Position numbers and translations under genes: made by a program
Assembly (NCBI RefSeq): GCF_004799685.1
Contig: NZ_CP031311.1
Location: forward strand, 2,294,001-2,358,000
Direction of reading: 5' to 3'
Source: Halobellus limi
GTDB lineage: Archaea; Halobacteriota; Halobacteria; Halobacteriales; Haloferacaceae
Length of the DNA stretch: 64,000 nt
Notes under the pieces: model-generated
The model's database searches: none
Told to the model about the DNA's origin: nothing
The model's input: the letters and a program-made list of their open reading frames with translations, nothing else
Shown here: in pieces, positions 25,463-34,021 of the stretch
Numbering within the stretch: the stretch's first letter is position 1
Layout: every line of letters starts with the position of its first letter

Positions 25463-26080
25463 ATGCGAATCGCAGTCGGCAGCGGGAACCCGGTGAAGCG
25501 CGAGGCGACCGTTCGCGTCTTCCCCGACGACGACGTCGCCGCCGAACCGGTCCCCTCGGGTGTCTCCGAACAGCCGTTCGGCCACGACGAGACGCGACGA
25601 GGGGCGCGAAACAGGGCCGAGACGGCACTCGGAGCCGACGCCTACGACCTCGGCGTCGGCATCGAGGGCGGCGTCGCGGGGTTCGACGAATCGGCGGTCG
25701 GAATCGAGGAGGGCGGCGTCGCGGGCGGCCGATTCGAGGGCTCCGGGATCGGGGCGTCGGCGACCGGAGCCGGCGAGGACAGCGAAGCGGGGGCGCCGGC
25801 CGCCACCGAACTGTATCTCGTGATGTGGGCCGCCGTCACCGACGGCGACCGCTGGGGGGTCGGGGCCGGACCGAGCCTCCCGCTGCCGACGCCCATCGCC
25901 GCGCGAGTCGGCGACGGCGAGGAACTGGGCCCCGTGATGGACGACGTCCTCGGCGAGTCGAACGTCGCGGAGAAGCAGGGAGCAGCGGGTGCGTTCACGG
26001 GCGGAAAACTGACCCGGACGGACGCGCTCGACGCCGCCGTCGCGGCCGCCGCGTCGCCGTTCCTGAGCGATCTGTACTGA
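25463..26080 (+). CDS. Inosine/xanthosine triphosphatase (DUF84/YjjX)
   Basis: This 205-residue enzyme hydrolyses non-canonical purine nucleoside triphosphates. The family signature SGNPVKREATVRVF opens the protein, followed by GARNRAETAL, GVGIEGGVAG and PLPTPIAARVGDGEELGPVM. A Gly/Ala/Glu-rich insertion of about 30 residues (about 78-112) enlarges the central loop compared with bacterial YjjX. The ATG at 25463 is the family start; the Arg-rich frame upstream is not protein-like. It converges on the glycosyltransferase gene. Confidence 0.87.
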   Translation: MRIAVGSGNPVKREATVRVFPDDDVAAEPVPSGVSEQPFGHDETRRGARNRAETALGADAYDLGVGIEGGVAGFDESAVGIEEGGVAGGRFEGSGIGASATGAGEDSEAGAPAATELYLVMWAAVTDGDRWGVGAGPSLPLPTPIAARVGDGEELGPVMDDVLGESNVAEKQGAAGAFTGGKLTRTDALDAAVAAAASPFLSDLY

Positions 26081-26110
26081 GAAGATCGGGGCGCACGGTC
26101 AGAGACCGAC

Positions 26111-28015
26111 TCAGTCGAGCTTCGGCGATTCCTCGGTGCCGCGCACCTCGCGGGTCTCCTCGACGGCGGTCGTCAGCGAGACGTTGAGTCCGAGCATCGA
26201 GGCGTAGCCGCCGACGACGGTGACGAGGTTCTTCACGGCGTGATCGAGGACGGCCGCACCGAGCGCGAGTTCCGGGCCGAGCGGGGTCAGCGCGACCACG
26301 AGAAGCGTGAACGCGCCCTCGTAGAGTCCGATCCCGCCCGGCGACAGCGGCAGCACCTTCGCGAGGTTGCCGACGCTGACGGCGAAGAAGCTCACCGCGA
26401 CCAGTTCGACGAGCGGAAGCCCCGGCGCGAACGCCGCGAGGACGAGCAGCGCAGTCACGACGTCGAGCGTCCAGACGAGCACGCTCGTCGCGCCGACGCG
26501 GGCGAACCCCCGGCGCGTCCCGGCGACCGTCTGGAGGTCGCCGACGAACCGCCCGATCACGCCGGCGACGAAGTCGGCGTAGGAGTCCGTGCTCACCCGG
26601 TGGACCGCCTCCGTGACGTAGTCGCGGTCGCTCCGCGCGGAGAGCGCGATGGCGCCGACCGCGCCGATGGCTGCGAGGCTGACGCCGAGGGCGACGGCGA
26701 CGGCCACCCGGCCCGCGCCCTCCGCGCCGACGACCGCCCGGGCGAGTTCGGCGGTCTGTCCCGTGACGGTGTACCCGACGAGGACGACGCCGGCCATCGA
26801 CGCGATGGTGAGCAGATCGAATACCCGTTCGGCCGCCAGCGACGCGAACCCCGAGGGGTACGGAATGCCCCGGCGAGCCTTGACCACGTACGCTCGGATG
26901 AGGTCGCCGGCGCGGGCGGGGAACACCAGGTTCCCGGTCTGACTGATGAACACCGCGCCCGTCAGGAAGTCGACGCGCTCGCGGTAGCCGAGTTCCGCGA
27001 GGATGTCGCGGTAGCGGAGGCCACGGAGCGGCCACGAGAGGAGGTACACGACCGTCGCCGCGCCCACGAGGACCGGATCGGCCGCCCGCATCTCCGAGAG
27101 GACGGTCCCGAAGTCGATGTACTGCGTCATCAACACGAGCGCGAGGACGGCCAGTCCGCCCCCGGCGACGAGGCCGACCCGCTTCGAGAGCCGCGGGCGG
27201 ACGGACAGCTGCCACCACGTCCGGAGGATCTGACTCCCCATCCCGAGGACGTCGCGGACGAGGTCCACTTTCGTGTCGCTCTGCGGCTCCCAGTCGACGG
27301 GGAACTCCGCCACCTCGTAGCCGGCCCGCTGCGCGCGGACGAGCATCTCCGTGTCCCAGAACCAGTGGTCGTCGCCGACGTCGTCTCGGAGCGCCTCGAA
27401 CGCCTCCCGGCTGAACGCCTTGAACCCGCACTGGTGATCGCGGAGGTCCGAGCGGAGGAACGCGCGCACGAGTCCGTTGTACGCCCGGCTCGGCACGCCG
27501 CGTTTCGCGGGCCTGTCCGCGACGTTGTCGGGTATCCAGCGCGAGCCGGTTGCGACGTCGGCCTCCCCGGAGCGGACGCGCTCGACCAGTTCTTCGAGGT
27601 GCCGCATGTCCGTCGCCAGGTCCGTGTCGAAGTAGACGAGGGTGTCGCCGTGGGCCGCCTCGAACGCCTGCTCCAGGGCCCCACCCCGTCCGAGCCGCTC
27701 GTCGCTGTGGAAGTGCCGGACGCGATCGTCCTCGGCCGCCAGTCGGTCCGCGATCTCCGGCGTCCGATCGTCGCAGCCGTCCTCGGCGACGATCACCTCG
27801 AAGGTCCCCGGATCGAGGAACGCGGCGAGCGTGCCGAGCGTCGTCGCGACCGTCGCCTCGATCGTCTCGGCCTCGTTGTAGGCCGGAAGGACGACGCTCA
27901 CCGTCACGTCCCGGTCCGTGGTCTCCCCGCCGACGCCCTCGGTGCGATTCCCGACGCTCTCGACGCGAGCGGGGTCGGAAGGGTCACCGTCGGTGCCGTC
28001 TGGGTGACCAGCCAT
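26111..28015 (-). CDS. aglD: AglD-like glycosyltransferase fused to a UPF0104/LPG-synthase-type membrane domain
   Basis: This 634-residue membrane protein has an N-terminal GT2 domain (about 38-270) with VSVVLPAYNEAETIEATVA, the Asp motif YFDTDLATDMRHLEEL and GSRWIPDNVA, as in dolichol-phosphate sugar transferases. The C-terminal half (about 300-625) has about eight membrane helices of the UPF0104/LPG-synthase family (NLVFPARAGDLIRAYVVKAR, LPLSPGGIGLYEGAF). This order matches AglD, which takes part in S-layer N-glycosylation in Haloferax; the sugar here is unknown. The ATG at 28015 has a TATA-like GTTCATACC (minus strand, about 28041-28049). Confidence 0.8.
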   Translation of the reverse strand: MAGHPDGTDGDPSDPARVESVGNRTEGVGGETTDRDVTVSVVLPAYNEAETIEATVATTLGTLAAFLDPGTFEVIVAEDGCDDRTPEIADRLAAEDDRVRHFHSDERLGRGGALEQAFEAAHGDTLVYFDTDLATDMRHLEELVERVRSGEADVATGSRWIPDNVADRPAKRGVPSRAYNGLVRAFLRSDLRDHQCGFKAFSREAFEALRDDVGDDHWFWDTEMLVRAQRAGYEVAEFPVDWEPQSDTKVDLVRDVLGMGSQILRTWWQLSVRPRLSKRVGLVAGGGLAVLALVLMTQYIDFGTVLSEMRAADPVLVGAATVVYLLSWPLRGLRYRDILAELGYRERVDFLTGAVFISQTGNLVFPARAGDLIRAYVVKARRGIPYPSGFASLAAERVFDLLTIASMAGVVLVGYTVTGQTAELARAVVGAEGAGRVAVAVALGVSLAAIGAVGAIALSARSDRDYVTEAVHRVSTDSYADFVAGVIGRFVGDLQTVAGTRRGFARVGATSVLVWTLDVVTALLVLAAFAPGLPLVELVAVSFFAVSVGNLAKVLPLSPGGIGLYEGAFTLLVVALTPLGPELALGAAVLDHAVKNLVTVVGGYASMLGLNVSLTTAVEETREVRGTEESPKLD

Positions 28016-28213
28016 TACCCAACCCTGGCTCTCCGGCAGGTATGAACTTTCTGTCTCGACGCGCGTGGGCCCGGCCGCTTCGGTTAGACGACCGTACCTC
28101 CAGGCGACCCCAGGGTGTCGAATACCGGCGCCGTGATCGGAAGATCGCACCACTGCGGAGTGTTAACCCTCCGTACCAAACCGAACATAGGGCGCTGTCC
28201 CGTAGACGTAGGT

Positions 28214-28459
28214 ATGAGCGCGACGGCCACCGCGACGACCGCACCGAAACTCAGCGACAAGCAGCACCGGATCCTCCAGTACCTCCGGGCGAACGTCGAC
28301 GAGCGGACGTACTTCAAGTCCCGTCTCATCGCCGAGGAACTGGGCCTCTCGGCCAAGGAGGTCGGCGCGAATATGCGTGCGCTGCTGGACGGCGAGGTCG
28401 GTCTCACCGTCGAGAAGTGGGGCTACTCGTCGGGGACGACCTGGAAAGTGACGCGGTAG
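28214..28459 (+). CDS. Small winged-helix-like haloarchaeal protein
   Basis: This 81-residue protein is predicted to form a helix-turn-helix (KLSDKQHRILQYLRANVDER, FKSRLIAEELGLSAKEVGAN) with a short wing (VEKWGYSSGTTWKVTR). It resembles a conserved small haloarchaeal family that may bind DNA. Targets are unknown. The ATG at 28214 begins the conserved part. It is divergent from the glycosyltransferase gene with a spacer of about 200 bp. Confidence 0.75.
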   Translation: MSATATATTAPKLSDKQHRILQYLRANVDERTYFKSRLIAEELGLSAKEVGANMRALLDGEVGLTVEKWGYSSGTTWKVTR

Positions 28460-28539
28460 TCGCGAGCGACGGGGCCGCGCCGACGCGAAACCGGCGAACA
28501 GTAGCCGTTATCCATCCGCGGAACGAACGCGGAGTGTTG

Positions 28540-29049
28540 ATGGACGATCCGACGCCCACGAAGCGACGACGACTTCTCGAAGGCATAAGTGTCGGGGGAG
28601 CGACGCTGCTCGCCGGATGTACGGACCAACTCGACCTCGGCGGCGACGGCGGCTCCGACGAGCAGGTGGATTCGGGGTCCGACGCGGGCGCTGACGGCGT
28701 CGCCGCAATCGCGGCTATCGACCAGGAGGCGATCCAGGAGGAGCAGGCCCGACTGCGATCGGAACTCCAGAGCGGCAACATCTCCCAGCAGGAGGCCCAA
28801 GAGGAGCTGGCGACCCTCCAGCAGGAGTACCTCGACGAGGCGGTGACCGCGCTCGGCGACACCGCCGCGGAGGCCGAGGGCGTCACCGTCGAAGCGGAGT
28901 ACCGCTCGCTGGGGGCGGTGGTCGTGACCGGCGATGCCGGTGGGATCCTGGGGATTCTGAACACCGACGCCGTGCGGGCGCTCGTTCCGAGGTCGGACGT
29001 CGAGGAGCGGGCGCAGTCGGCCCAGGGGACGGGAACCGCACAGAACTGA
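28540..29049 (+). CDS. Tat-type lipoprotein with coiled coil, unknown function
   Basis: This 169-residue exported protein has a twin-arginine signal (KRRRLLEGISVGG) running into the lipobox LLAGC at about 23-27. A Gly/Asp/Ser-rich linker follows, then a Glu/Gln-rich helical segment likely to form a coiled coil (EEQARLRSELQSGNISQQEA) and a compact C-terminal domain (VTVEAEYRSLGAVVVTGDAG). I recognise no enzymatic motif. The start is the ATG at 28540, after GTTATCC at about 28508. Confidence 0.75.
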   Translation: MDDPTPTKRRRLLEGISVGGATLLAGCTDQLDLGGDGGSDEQVDSGSDAGADGVAAIAAIDQEAIQEEQARLRSELQSGNISQQEAQEELATLQQEYLDEAVTALGDTAAEAEGVTVEAEYRSLGAVVVTGDAGGILGILNTDAVRALVPRSDVEERAQSAQGTGTAQN

Positions 29050-29088
29050 GACGCTCTCTCCGACGACCGCGGGTTCCGTTCTCCTCCG

Positions 29089-29709
29089 TCAGGGATCGTA
29101 CCGAAGGAGCGAGTCGGCCTCGGCGGACAGTTCGACCGCCTCGGGCCCGAACGAGTCCGCGTATCGGATCACGAGGGTGAGGACCGTCTCCGGCCGCTCG
29201 ACCGCGTACGCGCCGTCTCGCGAGAGCAGCCCGGCCTCGTCGAGTTCGCTCGCGTAACCGCTCACGGTGGCCCGCGAGACGTCGAGGCGGTCGGCGAGTT
29301 CCGCGCCGGTCCGTCCGGGGTCTCGGAGGAGTTCGACGAGCATCCCCCGGGGCGTCCGCCGACGGAGATAGCCCAGCGCGGTCCGTTCGAACGCCGAGAA
29401 CCGCCCCGCCGGGAAGAAGCGCTTGTAGTCGCCGTCCCGCTGGAAGACGAGGGTGCCGTCGTCGACGAGGCGGCGGAGGTGGTGTTGGGTCTCCCCGGTC
29501 CCGAGGCTGAGATCGTCGCGGATCTTCGAGAAGTGTGCGCCCGGCGTGGACGCGACGTAACCGACGATGGCGTCGCGGGCGTCGCTCGTCGTCTCGGCGG
29601 CCTCGGCGCTCCCGCTGGCGCCGAGTCCCGCGAGCGGCGAGGCGGCTCCCAGGGCAGCGAAGCGCCGCAGCGTCGTCCGTTTCTCCTCGTCGATTTCGCG
29701 GTCCGCCAT
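29089..29709 (-). CDS. Tandem winged-helix regulator with a signal-peptide-like N-terminus
   Basis: This 206-residue protein carries two winged-helix domains (about 44-100, HFSKIRDDLSLGTGETQHHL; and 115-165, GRTGAELADRLDVSRATVSG), as in haloarchaeal MarR/TrmB-like regulators. Its first 38 residues, however, read like an export signal: KRTTLRRFAALGAASPLAGL followed by a small-residue stretch ending AEA. Similar haloarchaeal proteins often have membrane helices before the DNA-binding part. Whether this segment anchors the protein, is cleaved, or is misread is open. The ATG is at 29709. Confidence 0.75.
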   Translation of the reverse strand: MADREIDEEKRTTLRRFAALGAASPLAGLGASGSAEAAETTSDARDAIVGYVASTPGAHFSKIRDDLSLGTGETQHHLRRLVDDGTLVFQRDGDYKRFFPAGRFSAFERTALGYLRRRTPRGMLVELLRDPGRTGAELADRLDVSRATVSGYASELDEAGLLSRDGAYAVERPETVLTLVIRYADSFGPEAVELSAEADSLLRYDP

Positions 29710-29830
29710 TCGAGTTCGTGGGTAGTACGGTCCGACGCGGTCAAAAGCGCTTCGTTCGGGTCAATCGATCGAAAAGAGGGGCCAGCGCGCTTCAGAACAG
29801 CGCCGCCGGTGCCGCTGTGGAAGCGGACGC

Positions 29831-31072
29831 TTACTCGCGTTCGGTCTCGACGGCGGGGTCGGTATCCGCTTCGGCGTCCCCGCCGTCCGAATCGGAGCCG
29901 GCGTCGGCATCTGAGTCGGCGTCAGTCGGCGTATCCGCGTCGTCGACGGCCTCGTCGGGCTCCGTGAACGAGGCGCCGTCGGCCTCGCTTATGATCTCGT
30001 CGGGGCTCTTGATGTCCGTGCCGCCGCCCTGCTTGATCGCCTCGGCCTCCTGTTCGAGTTCCTCGACGTCCATCTCGGTCGCCTCGTCGATCTGGCCGAG
30101 GATCTCCTCGATGTCGTCGAGGCCGAGGAGCTCGCGCGTCTCGGCGTCGAAGTCGAGGCTGTCGAGGCCGGCGGACTCCTGCACGTCCGAGTCGGTCAGC
30201 TGACGACCGTAGCGGCCCAGGAGGCTCGTGAGCTCTTGGGGGAGCACGAACGTCGTCGACTCGCCCTGGCCGATCGTCTCTAAGCTCTCCATCCCCTTCT
30301 CGATGATCGCGCGTTCGCCCATCGACTCGGCGGACTTCGCCCGCAGGACCGTCGAGATGGCGTCGCCCTGCGCTTCGAGGATCTGGCTCTGCTTTTCCCC
30401 CTGCGCGCGGATGATGTTCGACTGCTTCTCCCCCTCGGCCTGCTCGACCGCAGAGCGCCGTTCGCCCTGCGCTTCGAGGATCATCGCCCGCCGGCGACGC
30501 TCGGCGGACGTCTGCTGCTCCATCGCCTGCTGGACGTCCTTGGAGGGGTTGACTTCGCGCACTTCGACGCTCTCGACGCGGACTCCCCACTCGTCTGTGG
30601 GTTCGTCTAGTTCGCGTCGGATCCGGCCGTTGATCTCCTGCCGCTTGTTGAGCGTGTCGTCGAGTTCCATGTCGCCGATGACCGCCCGCAGCGTCGTCTG
30701 CGCGAGGTTCGAGACCGCGCGCTTGTAGTCGTCGACCTCGAGGAACGCCTTCTTCGCGTCCATCACCTTGATGTAGACCACGGCGTCGGCGGTGACCGGC
30801 GAGTTGTCGCGGGTGATCGCCTCCTGTCGGGGCACGTCGAGCGTCTGCGTCCGCATGTCGAACGGGTACGTCCGCGAGACGAACGGCGGGATGAAGTTGA
30901 TACCCGGCTCCAGGAGCTTCCGATACTCGCCGAAGACCGTCAGCGCCTCCTTCTCGTAGGCGTCGACGATCTCGACCATCTGGTAGACGGTGACGATCGC
31001 GAGGAGGAGTACCAGGATCCCGACGGTCGGGAGCCCGATGCCGGTCTGTAGCGAAACGGGACCAAATACCAT
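29831..31072 (-). CDS. SPFH/Band 7 (stomatin-like) membrane protein
   Basis: This 413-residue protein has one N-terminal membrane helix (about 12-33), the SPFH domain (about 35-200; RTQTLDVPRQEAITRDNSPV, NLAQTTLRAVIGDMELDDTL), a long helical region (about 180-270) and an acidic Asp/Ala/Glu-rich tail. Stomatins form ring-shaped membrane microdomains and are usually encoded next to NfeD proteins. Here NfeD lies 2.3 kb upstream on the same strand, with two secreted proteins between. A TATA-like box at 31094-31101 (minus) supports the ATG at 31072. Confidence 0.9.
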   Translation of the reverse strand: MVFGPVSLQTGIGLPTVGILVLLLAIVTVYQMVEIVDAYEKEALTVFGEYRKLLEPGINFIPPFVSRTYPFDMRTQTLDVPRQEAITRDNSPVTADAVVYIKVMDAKKAFLEVDDYKRAVSNLAQTTLRAVIGDMELDDTLNKRQEINGRIRRELDEPTDEWGVRVESVEVREVNPSKDVQQAMEQQTSAERRRRAMILEAQGERRSAVEQAEGEKQSNIIRAQGEKQSQILEAQGDAISTVLRAKSAESMGERAIIEKGMESLETIGQGESTTFVLPQELTSLLGRYGRQLTDSDVQESAGLDSLDFDAETRELLGLDDIEEILGQIDEATEMDVEELEQEAEAIKQGGGTDIKSPDEIISEADGASFTEPDEAVDDADTPTDADSDADAGSDSDGGDAEADTDPAVETERE

Positions 31073-31445
31073 ACCCGGACTTAGTGTGTCGCGTTCATAA
31101 GCATTGGCCCGGCGGTTTCGGTCGTGTCTGGTCAGGCGGTTGCCAGCCGGTCAACCGCTGCCGAGTGGGAGTGGTGGGAGTCGCGCGTCGACGGCGGGGA
31201 CGACGCGAGCCGCGAGACGGCGGAGCCGCCTCGGCCCCCGCGAACGGGACCGAAACGCCCGTGAGCAGACACCGCAGGGACGAGCGTAGTGAACGGCGGA
31301 GAGCACAGCGGGTCGGCGTCGCCGAGCCCGCGGGCTTCCGAGGCCGTCGTATCTCTCCATCGACGTTTCCGCACCCAACGGACAGCACCGTTCGACGGGT
31401 GCCAACGAACCTCGGCACCGCGCGATGGCGGCAGAATTGCGACAG
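31073..31445. other. 373-bp spacer upstream of the stomatin gene
   Basis: The spacer holds the stomatin promoter (TTCATAAG at 31094-31101, read on the minus strand) and a hairpin, GCGGTTG/CAACCGC, around 31134-31156. Open frames in it are Arg-rich shadows. I see no further gene. Confidence 0.4.
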
Positions 31446-32141
31446 TCAGCGGCGGACGAGAAGGAGGGCCGCAGCGAGGAACGCACCGAGGGCGATCGCA
31501 ATCCCGAATCCGGGGGCCTCACTGCCGGTCGTGTCGGTGGCCGTCGGCTCCCCCTCGGGCGACGCGGTGACGGAGAATCCGTCGAGATCGGTCCCGGCGG
31601 CCCAGACGGCTCGTTCGTCGTCGCTGCCGTCCGGAGACGGTGACACCGACGTCAGCGCGTATCCCTCGGGAGCGCTCACGCGAAGTGTGCGATCGGGGTC
31701 GAACCCGCTCGCGAAGGGCTCCGTGAGGACCACGCGATCGTCCCGGACGGCCGCCAGGCCGTGCCAGACGACGCTCATCTCGACGACACCGGTTCGGTCG
31801 GCCGTCGAGAGCGACAGTTCGGCGTCGCGAGCCGACATCGTCCGGCCGGTCTCCTCCGCCGCGCTCGCGGCGAGCGATCGCATACGCTCCGCGAAGGCCG
31901 TGCGGAAGCGATCCCGCGCGTCTTCGTCGTCCCGCAGCTGTTCGAACGCCGCCGATTCGTTGTCGTCCGTCAGATCGAACGTCGAAACGAGCGTGACGGC
32001 CGCGGATCCGTCCTCGTGAAGCGCGATCTCGAGCGCGGGTTCGGGTGCAGACTGCTGTGCGGTGACCGGTGCGACCCCGACCGAAACGACGAGGGCGAAC
32101 GCGGTCGCGATGCCGACGACAGCTCGGGTTGTATCGTCCAT
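31446..32141 (-). CDS. Secreted protein with C-terminal PGF-CTERM-type anchor
   Basis: This 231-residue protein has a cleavable signal peptide (1-28, ending VAPVTAQ) and an extracellular acidic domain (about 30-200). A C-terminal PGFGIAIALGAFLAAALLLV motif followed by RR is the archaeosortase-type sorting signal. It is expected to be processed and lipid-anchored on the cell surface. Function unknown. It lies 39 bp downstream of the next secreted-protein gene on the same strand, with no separate promoter apparent. Confidence 0.8.
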   Translation of the reverse strand: MDDTTRAVVGIATAFALVVSVGVAPVTAQQSAPEPALEIALHEDGSAAVTLVSTFDLTDDNESAAFEQLRDDEDARDRFRTAFAERMRSLAASAAEETGRTMSARDAELSLSTADRTGVVEMSVVWHGLAAVRDDRVVLTEPFASGFDPDRTLRVSAPEGYALTSVSPSPDGSDDERAVWAAGTDLDGFSVTASPEGEPTATDTTGSEAPGFGIAIALGAFLAAALLLVRR

Positions 32142-32180
32142 TGTTTGTCTCGGATGTGTCTCGTCTGTAGTGCCGAACGG

Positions 32181-33041
32181 CTATCTGTTCCCGCCGGCGT
32201 TTCCGGACCCGGACGCGGCGTCCGCGTCGCCGTCGGTCCGGCTCTCGGTACCGTCCCGTGACGTCGTCGGTTCCTCGCTCTGCGTGGCCGTCGCCGCGTC
32301 CGTGGCGTCGCCGTCGCTCCGCTCGCGCGAGTCAGAGTCACCGGGTCGGTCCGTGGGGGCGCTTTCGGCCGAGCCGTCCGACTCGGGGCCGGCATCCGCT
32401 CCCGGACCGCCCGCGGCGCTGCCGGCGGACGCCCCGGCGATGCCCCGAGCGATCTCGGCGACCTCGGGACCGGTCAGCTCGCCGGCGTCGTTCTTCAGGG
32501 TCCGAATCGCAGTGACGTTGACGCCCTTCGACCGCAGCGACTCCTCCGGGAGGCCCCGCGTCGCGTTTTCGGTGTGGTTCGCGAGCCGTTTCACGCCCTC
32601 CGTTCGGGCGTGCAGTTTCGCCATCTCCGTTCGGAACCGAGCCTCGCTCATCGAGCCGTTCTGCCGGGCCTCTTCGAGTGCCCGCTTGCGCTCCGTGATG
32701 TTCTGGAGGCGCTGTTCGAGGTCGCCGTACTGCGCCGCGACGACGGCCGCCTTCGAGTCGTTACTCTTCGCGTTCGCGACCGCGATACCGAACGCGCGCC
32801 CCTCGAGTTCGGTCTCGAGTTCGGTCTGCTGCGTACTGACGATTCCGCCGAGACGCGCCCCGAGCGGAATGCTCGCGTTGTCGTCCGCCTCGTCGGCGGC
32901 GGTACTCGTTTCCGTATCGGTCGGCGTCGCCGTCTCGCTGGCGGTCGTGGTCGTCTCCTGTGCGAGGGCCCCGGTCGGAACCGCGGCGATCGCACTCACG
33001 ACCAACAACAGCGCGACGACGACTGTGATGTTTCGCCTCAT
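32181..33041 (-). CDS. Secreted acidic protein with helical core, unknown function
   Basis: This 286-residue protein has a signal peptide (1-27, ending GALAQ) and a Thr/Glu-rich linker. A helical, possibly coiled-coil core follows (about 60-180; TELETELEGRAFGIAVANAK, LEQRLQNITERKRALEEARQ), and the Gly/Ser/Asp-rich tail is disordered. Several NxT/NxS sequons (NIT, NHT, NAT, NVT) suggest N-glycosylation. There is no membrane anchor at the C-terminus. It probably heads a two-gene unit with the PGF-CTERM protein and has a strong TATA box at 33069-33077. Confidence 0.75.
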   Translation of the reverse strand: MRRNITVVVALLLVVSAIAAVPTGALAQETTTTASETATPTDTETSTAADEADDNASIPLGARLGGIVSTQQTELETELEGRAFGIAVANAKSNDSKAAVVAAQYGDLEQRLQNITERKRALEEARQNGSMSEARFRTEMAKLHARTEGVKRLANHTENATRGLPEESLRSKGVNVTAIRTLKNDAGELTGPEVAEIARGIAGASAGSAAGGPGADAGPESDGSAESAPTDRPGDSDSRERSDGDATDAATATQSEEPTTSRDGTESRTDGDADAASGSGNAGGNR

Positions 33042-33068
33042 CTCCGCTCTCGGAGACGGCGGAAAGTC

Positions 33069-33077
33069 GTATATAAA
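33069..33077 (-). promoter_or_regulatory. TATA box of the two-gene secreted-protein unit
   Basis: On the minus strand TTTATATAC lies 28-36 nt upstream of the ATG at 33041. Confidence 0.5.
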
Positions 33078-33269
33078 CGGACGTCGCTGATCCCGGTTTG
33101 TGCTCGTTTAATCCCGTTTTACGTCGATATCGACGGTTACGCCCAGTTTGCGGGACGGAACGTGTCCAATCCCGATCCAACGAGACGGCGAGTCCCCGCA
33201 CGTGGTCGCGCCGTGTTGACACGTGGTCACGCCGGTCGATTGTTCCATCGCGCACGCGAGTGACTATTG

Positions 33270-33338
33270 GACAGATCGCCATCGCAGCAATCAGGCTTGA
33301 CAGATCGCCACGCGGTACCGAATCGCAGCAATCAGGCT
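33270..33338 (+). repeat. Short direct repeats at the 3' end of nfeD
   Basis: Two blocks occur twice. GACAGATCGCCA is at about 33270-33281 and 33299-33310. ATCGCAGCAATCAGGCT is at 33281-33297 and 33322-33338. The right-hand copy contains the nfeD stop codon, so the left-hand copy is a duplicated gene end lying downstream of the gene. Confidence 0.7.
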
Positions 33339-33997
33339 CGGTCGCTCTCGGTCTCCCGCTCGGTCTGTAAATCGGCGTCGGAATCGGCCTCGGCGTTCGG
33401 GTCGTCCCCGCCGGTCGGACCGTCCGAGTCGGTGCCGGCGCTCTCGTCGTCGCCCGCCGCCGCGGCCCCGCGGTCGAGTTCCCGATCGATCTCGTCGTAG
33501 TTCGTCGACAGCGACTCGACCGTGACGACGTTGCCGCCGCCGGGGTCGATCACGACGACCTCGGTCCCCTCTTCGAGTTCGCCGTCGACCGATCGGGCGG
33601 AGTAGAAGGGATTGAACCCACCCTCGTCGAGTTTGACTTCGCCCTCGGTTGGCGTGACCCGCTCTGTGACCCGTCCGGTTCGGCCTCGGAGGCTCGTCGA
33701 GTCGCTGGTCTGCCCGGAGCCCTTCCCGCCGTAGATGTCGAGTTCGCGGTAGCCGTAGAGCGAGACCGCCCCGAAGAGGAGGACGAGAACGCCGAGGACG
33801 ATCGGGGAGGCGAGCGGCCCCAAGAGGAGGCCGACGAGCCCCGCGGCCAACAGCGCCACGCCGAGCACGACGAAGTGCGCGCCCGGCGCGAACGCTTCGA
33901 GGACGCTGAGACCGATCCCGGCGACGACGAGCAGCAGCGGCAGCGTCTCCGGCGGGATCGAGAGCTGCAGGGCGATCGAGGGCGCACCTTCGAGCAT
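33332..33997 (-). CDS. NfeD-family membrane protein
   Basis: This 221-residue protein has three to four membrane helices (about 15-85) and a C-terminal OB-fold domain (about 100-165; LRGRTGRVTERVTPTEGEVK, GTEVVVIDPGGGNVVTVESL). A long acidic tail follows. NfeD proteins partner with stomatins in membrane-domain and proteolysis complexes. This is the short form without the serine protease domain. Its OB fold would face the cytoplasm. The ATG at 33997 has CCTTAATC (minus strand) about 26 nt upstream. Confidence 0.87.
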   Translation of the reverse strand: MLEGAPSIALQLSIPPETLPLLLVVAGIGLSVLEAFAPGAHFVVLGVALLAAGLVGLLLGPLASPIVLGVLVLLFGAVSLYGYRELDIYGGKGSGQTSDSTSLRGRTGRVTERVTPTEGEVKLDEGGFNPFYSARSVDGELEEGTEVVVIDPGGGNVVTVESLSTNYDEIDRELDRGAAAAGDDESAGTDSDGPTGGDDPNAEADSDADLQTERETESDRA

Positions 33998-34021
33998 ACG
34001 CTCCGTAGGTCTGGCGGACGA

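Noticed and set aside
33281-33338. Short repeats near nfeD considered as a CRISPR array.
   Set aside because: There are only two units, spacer lengths are irregular, and one copy contains the nfeD stop codon.
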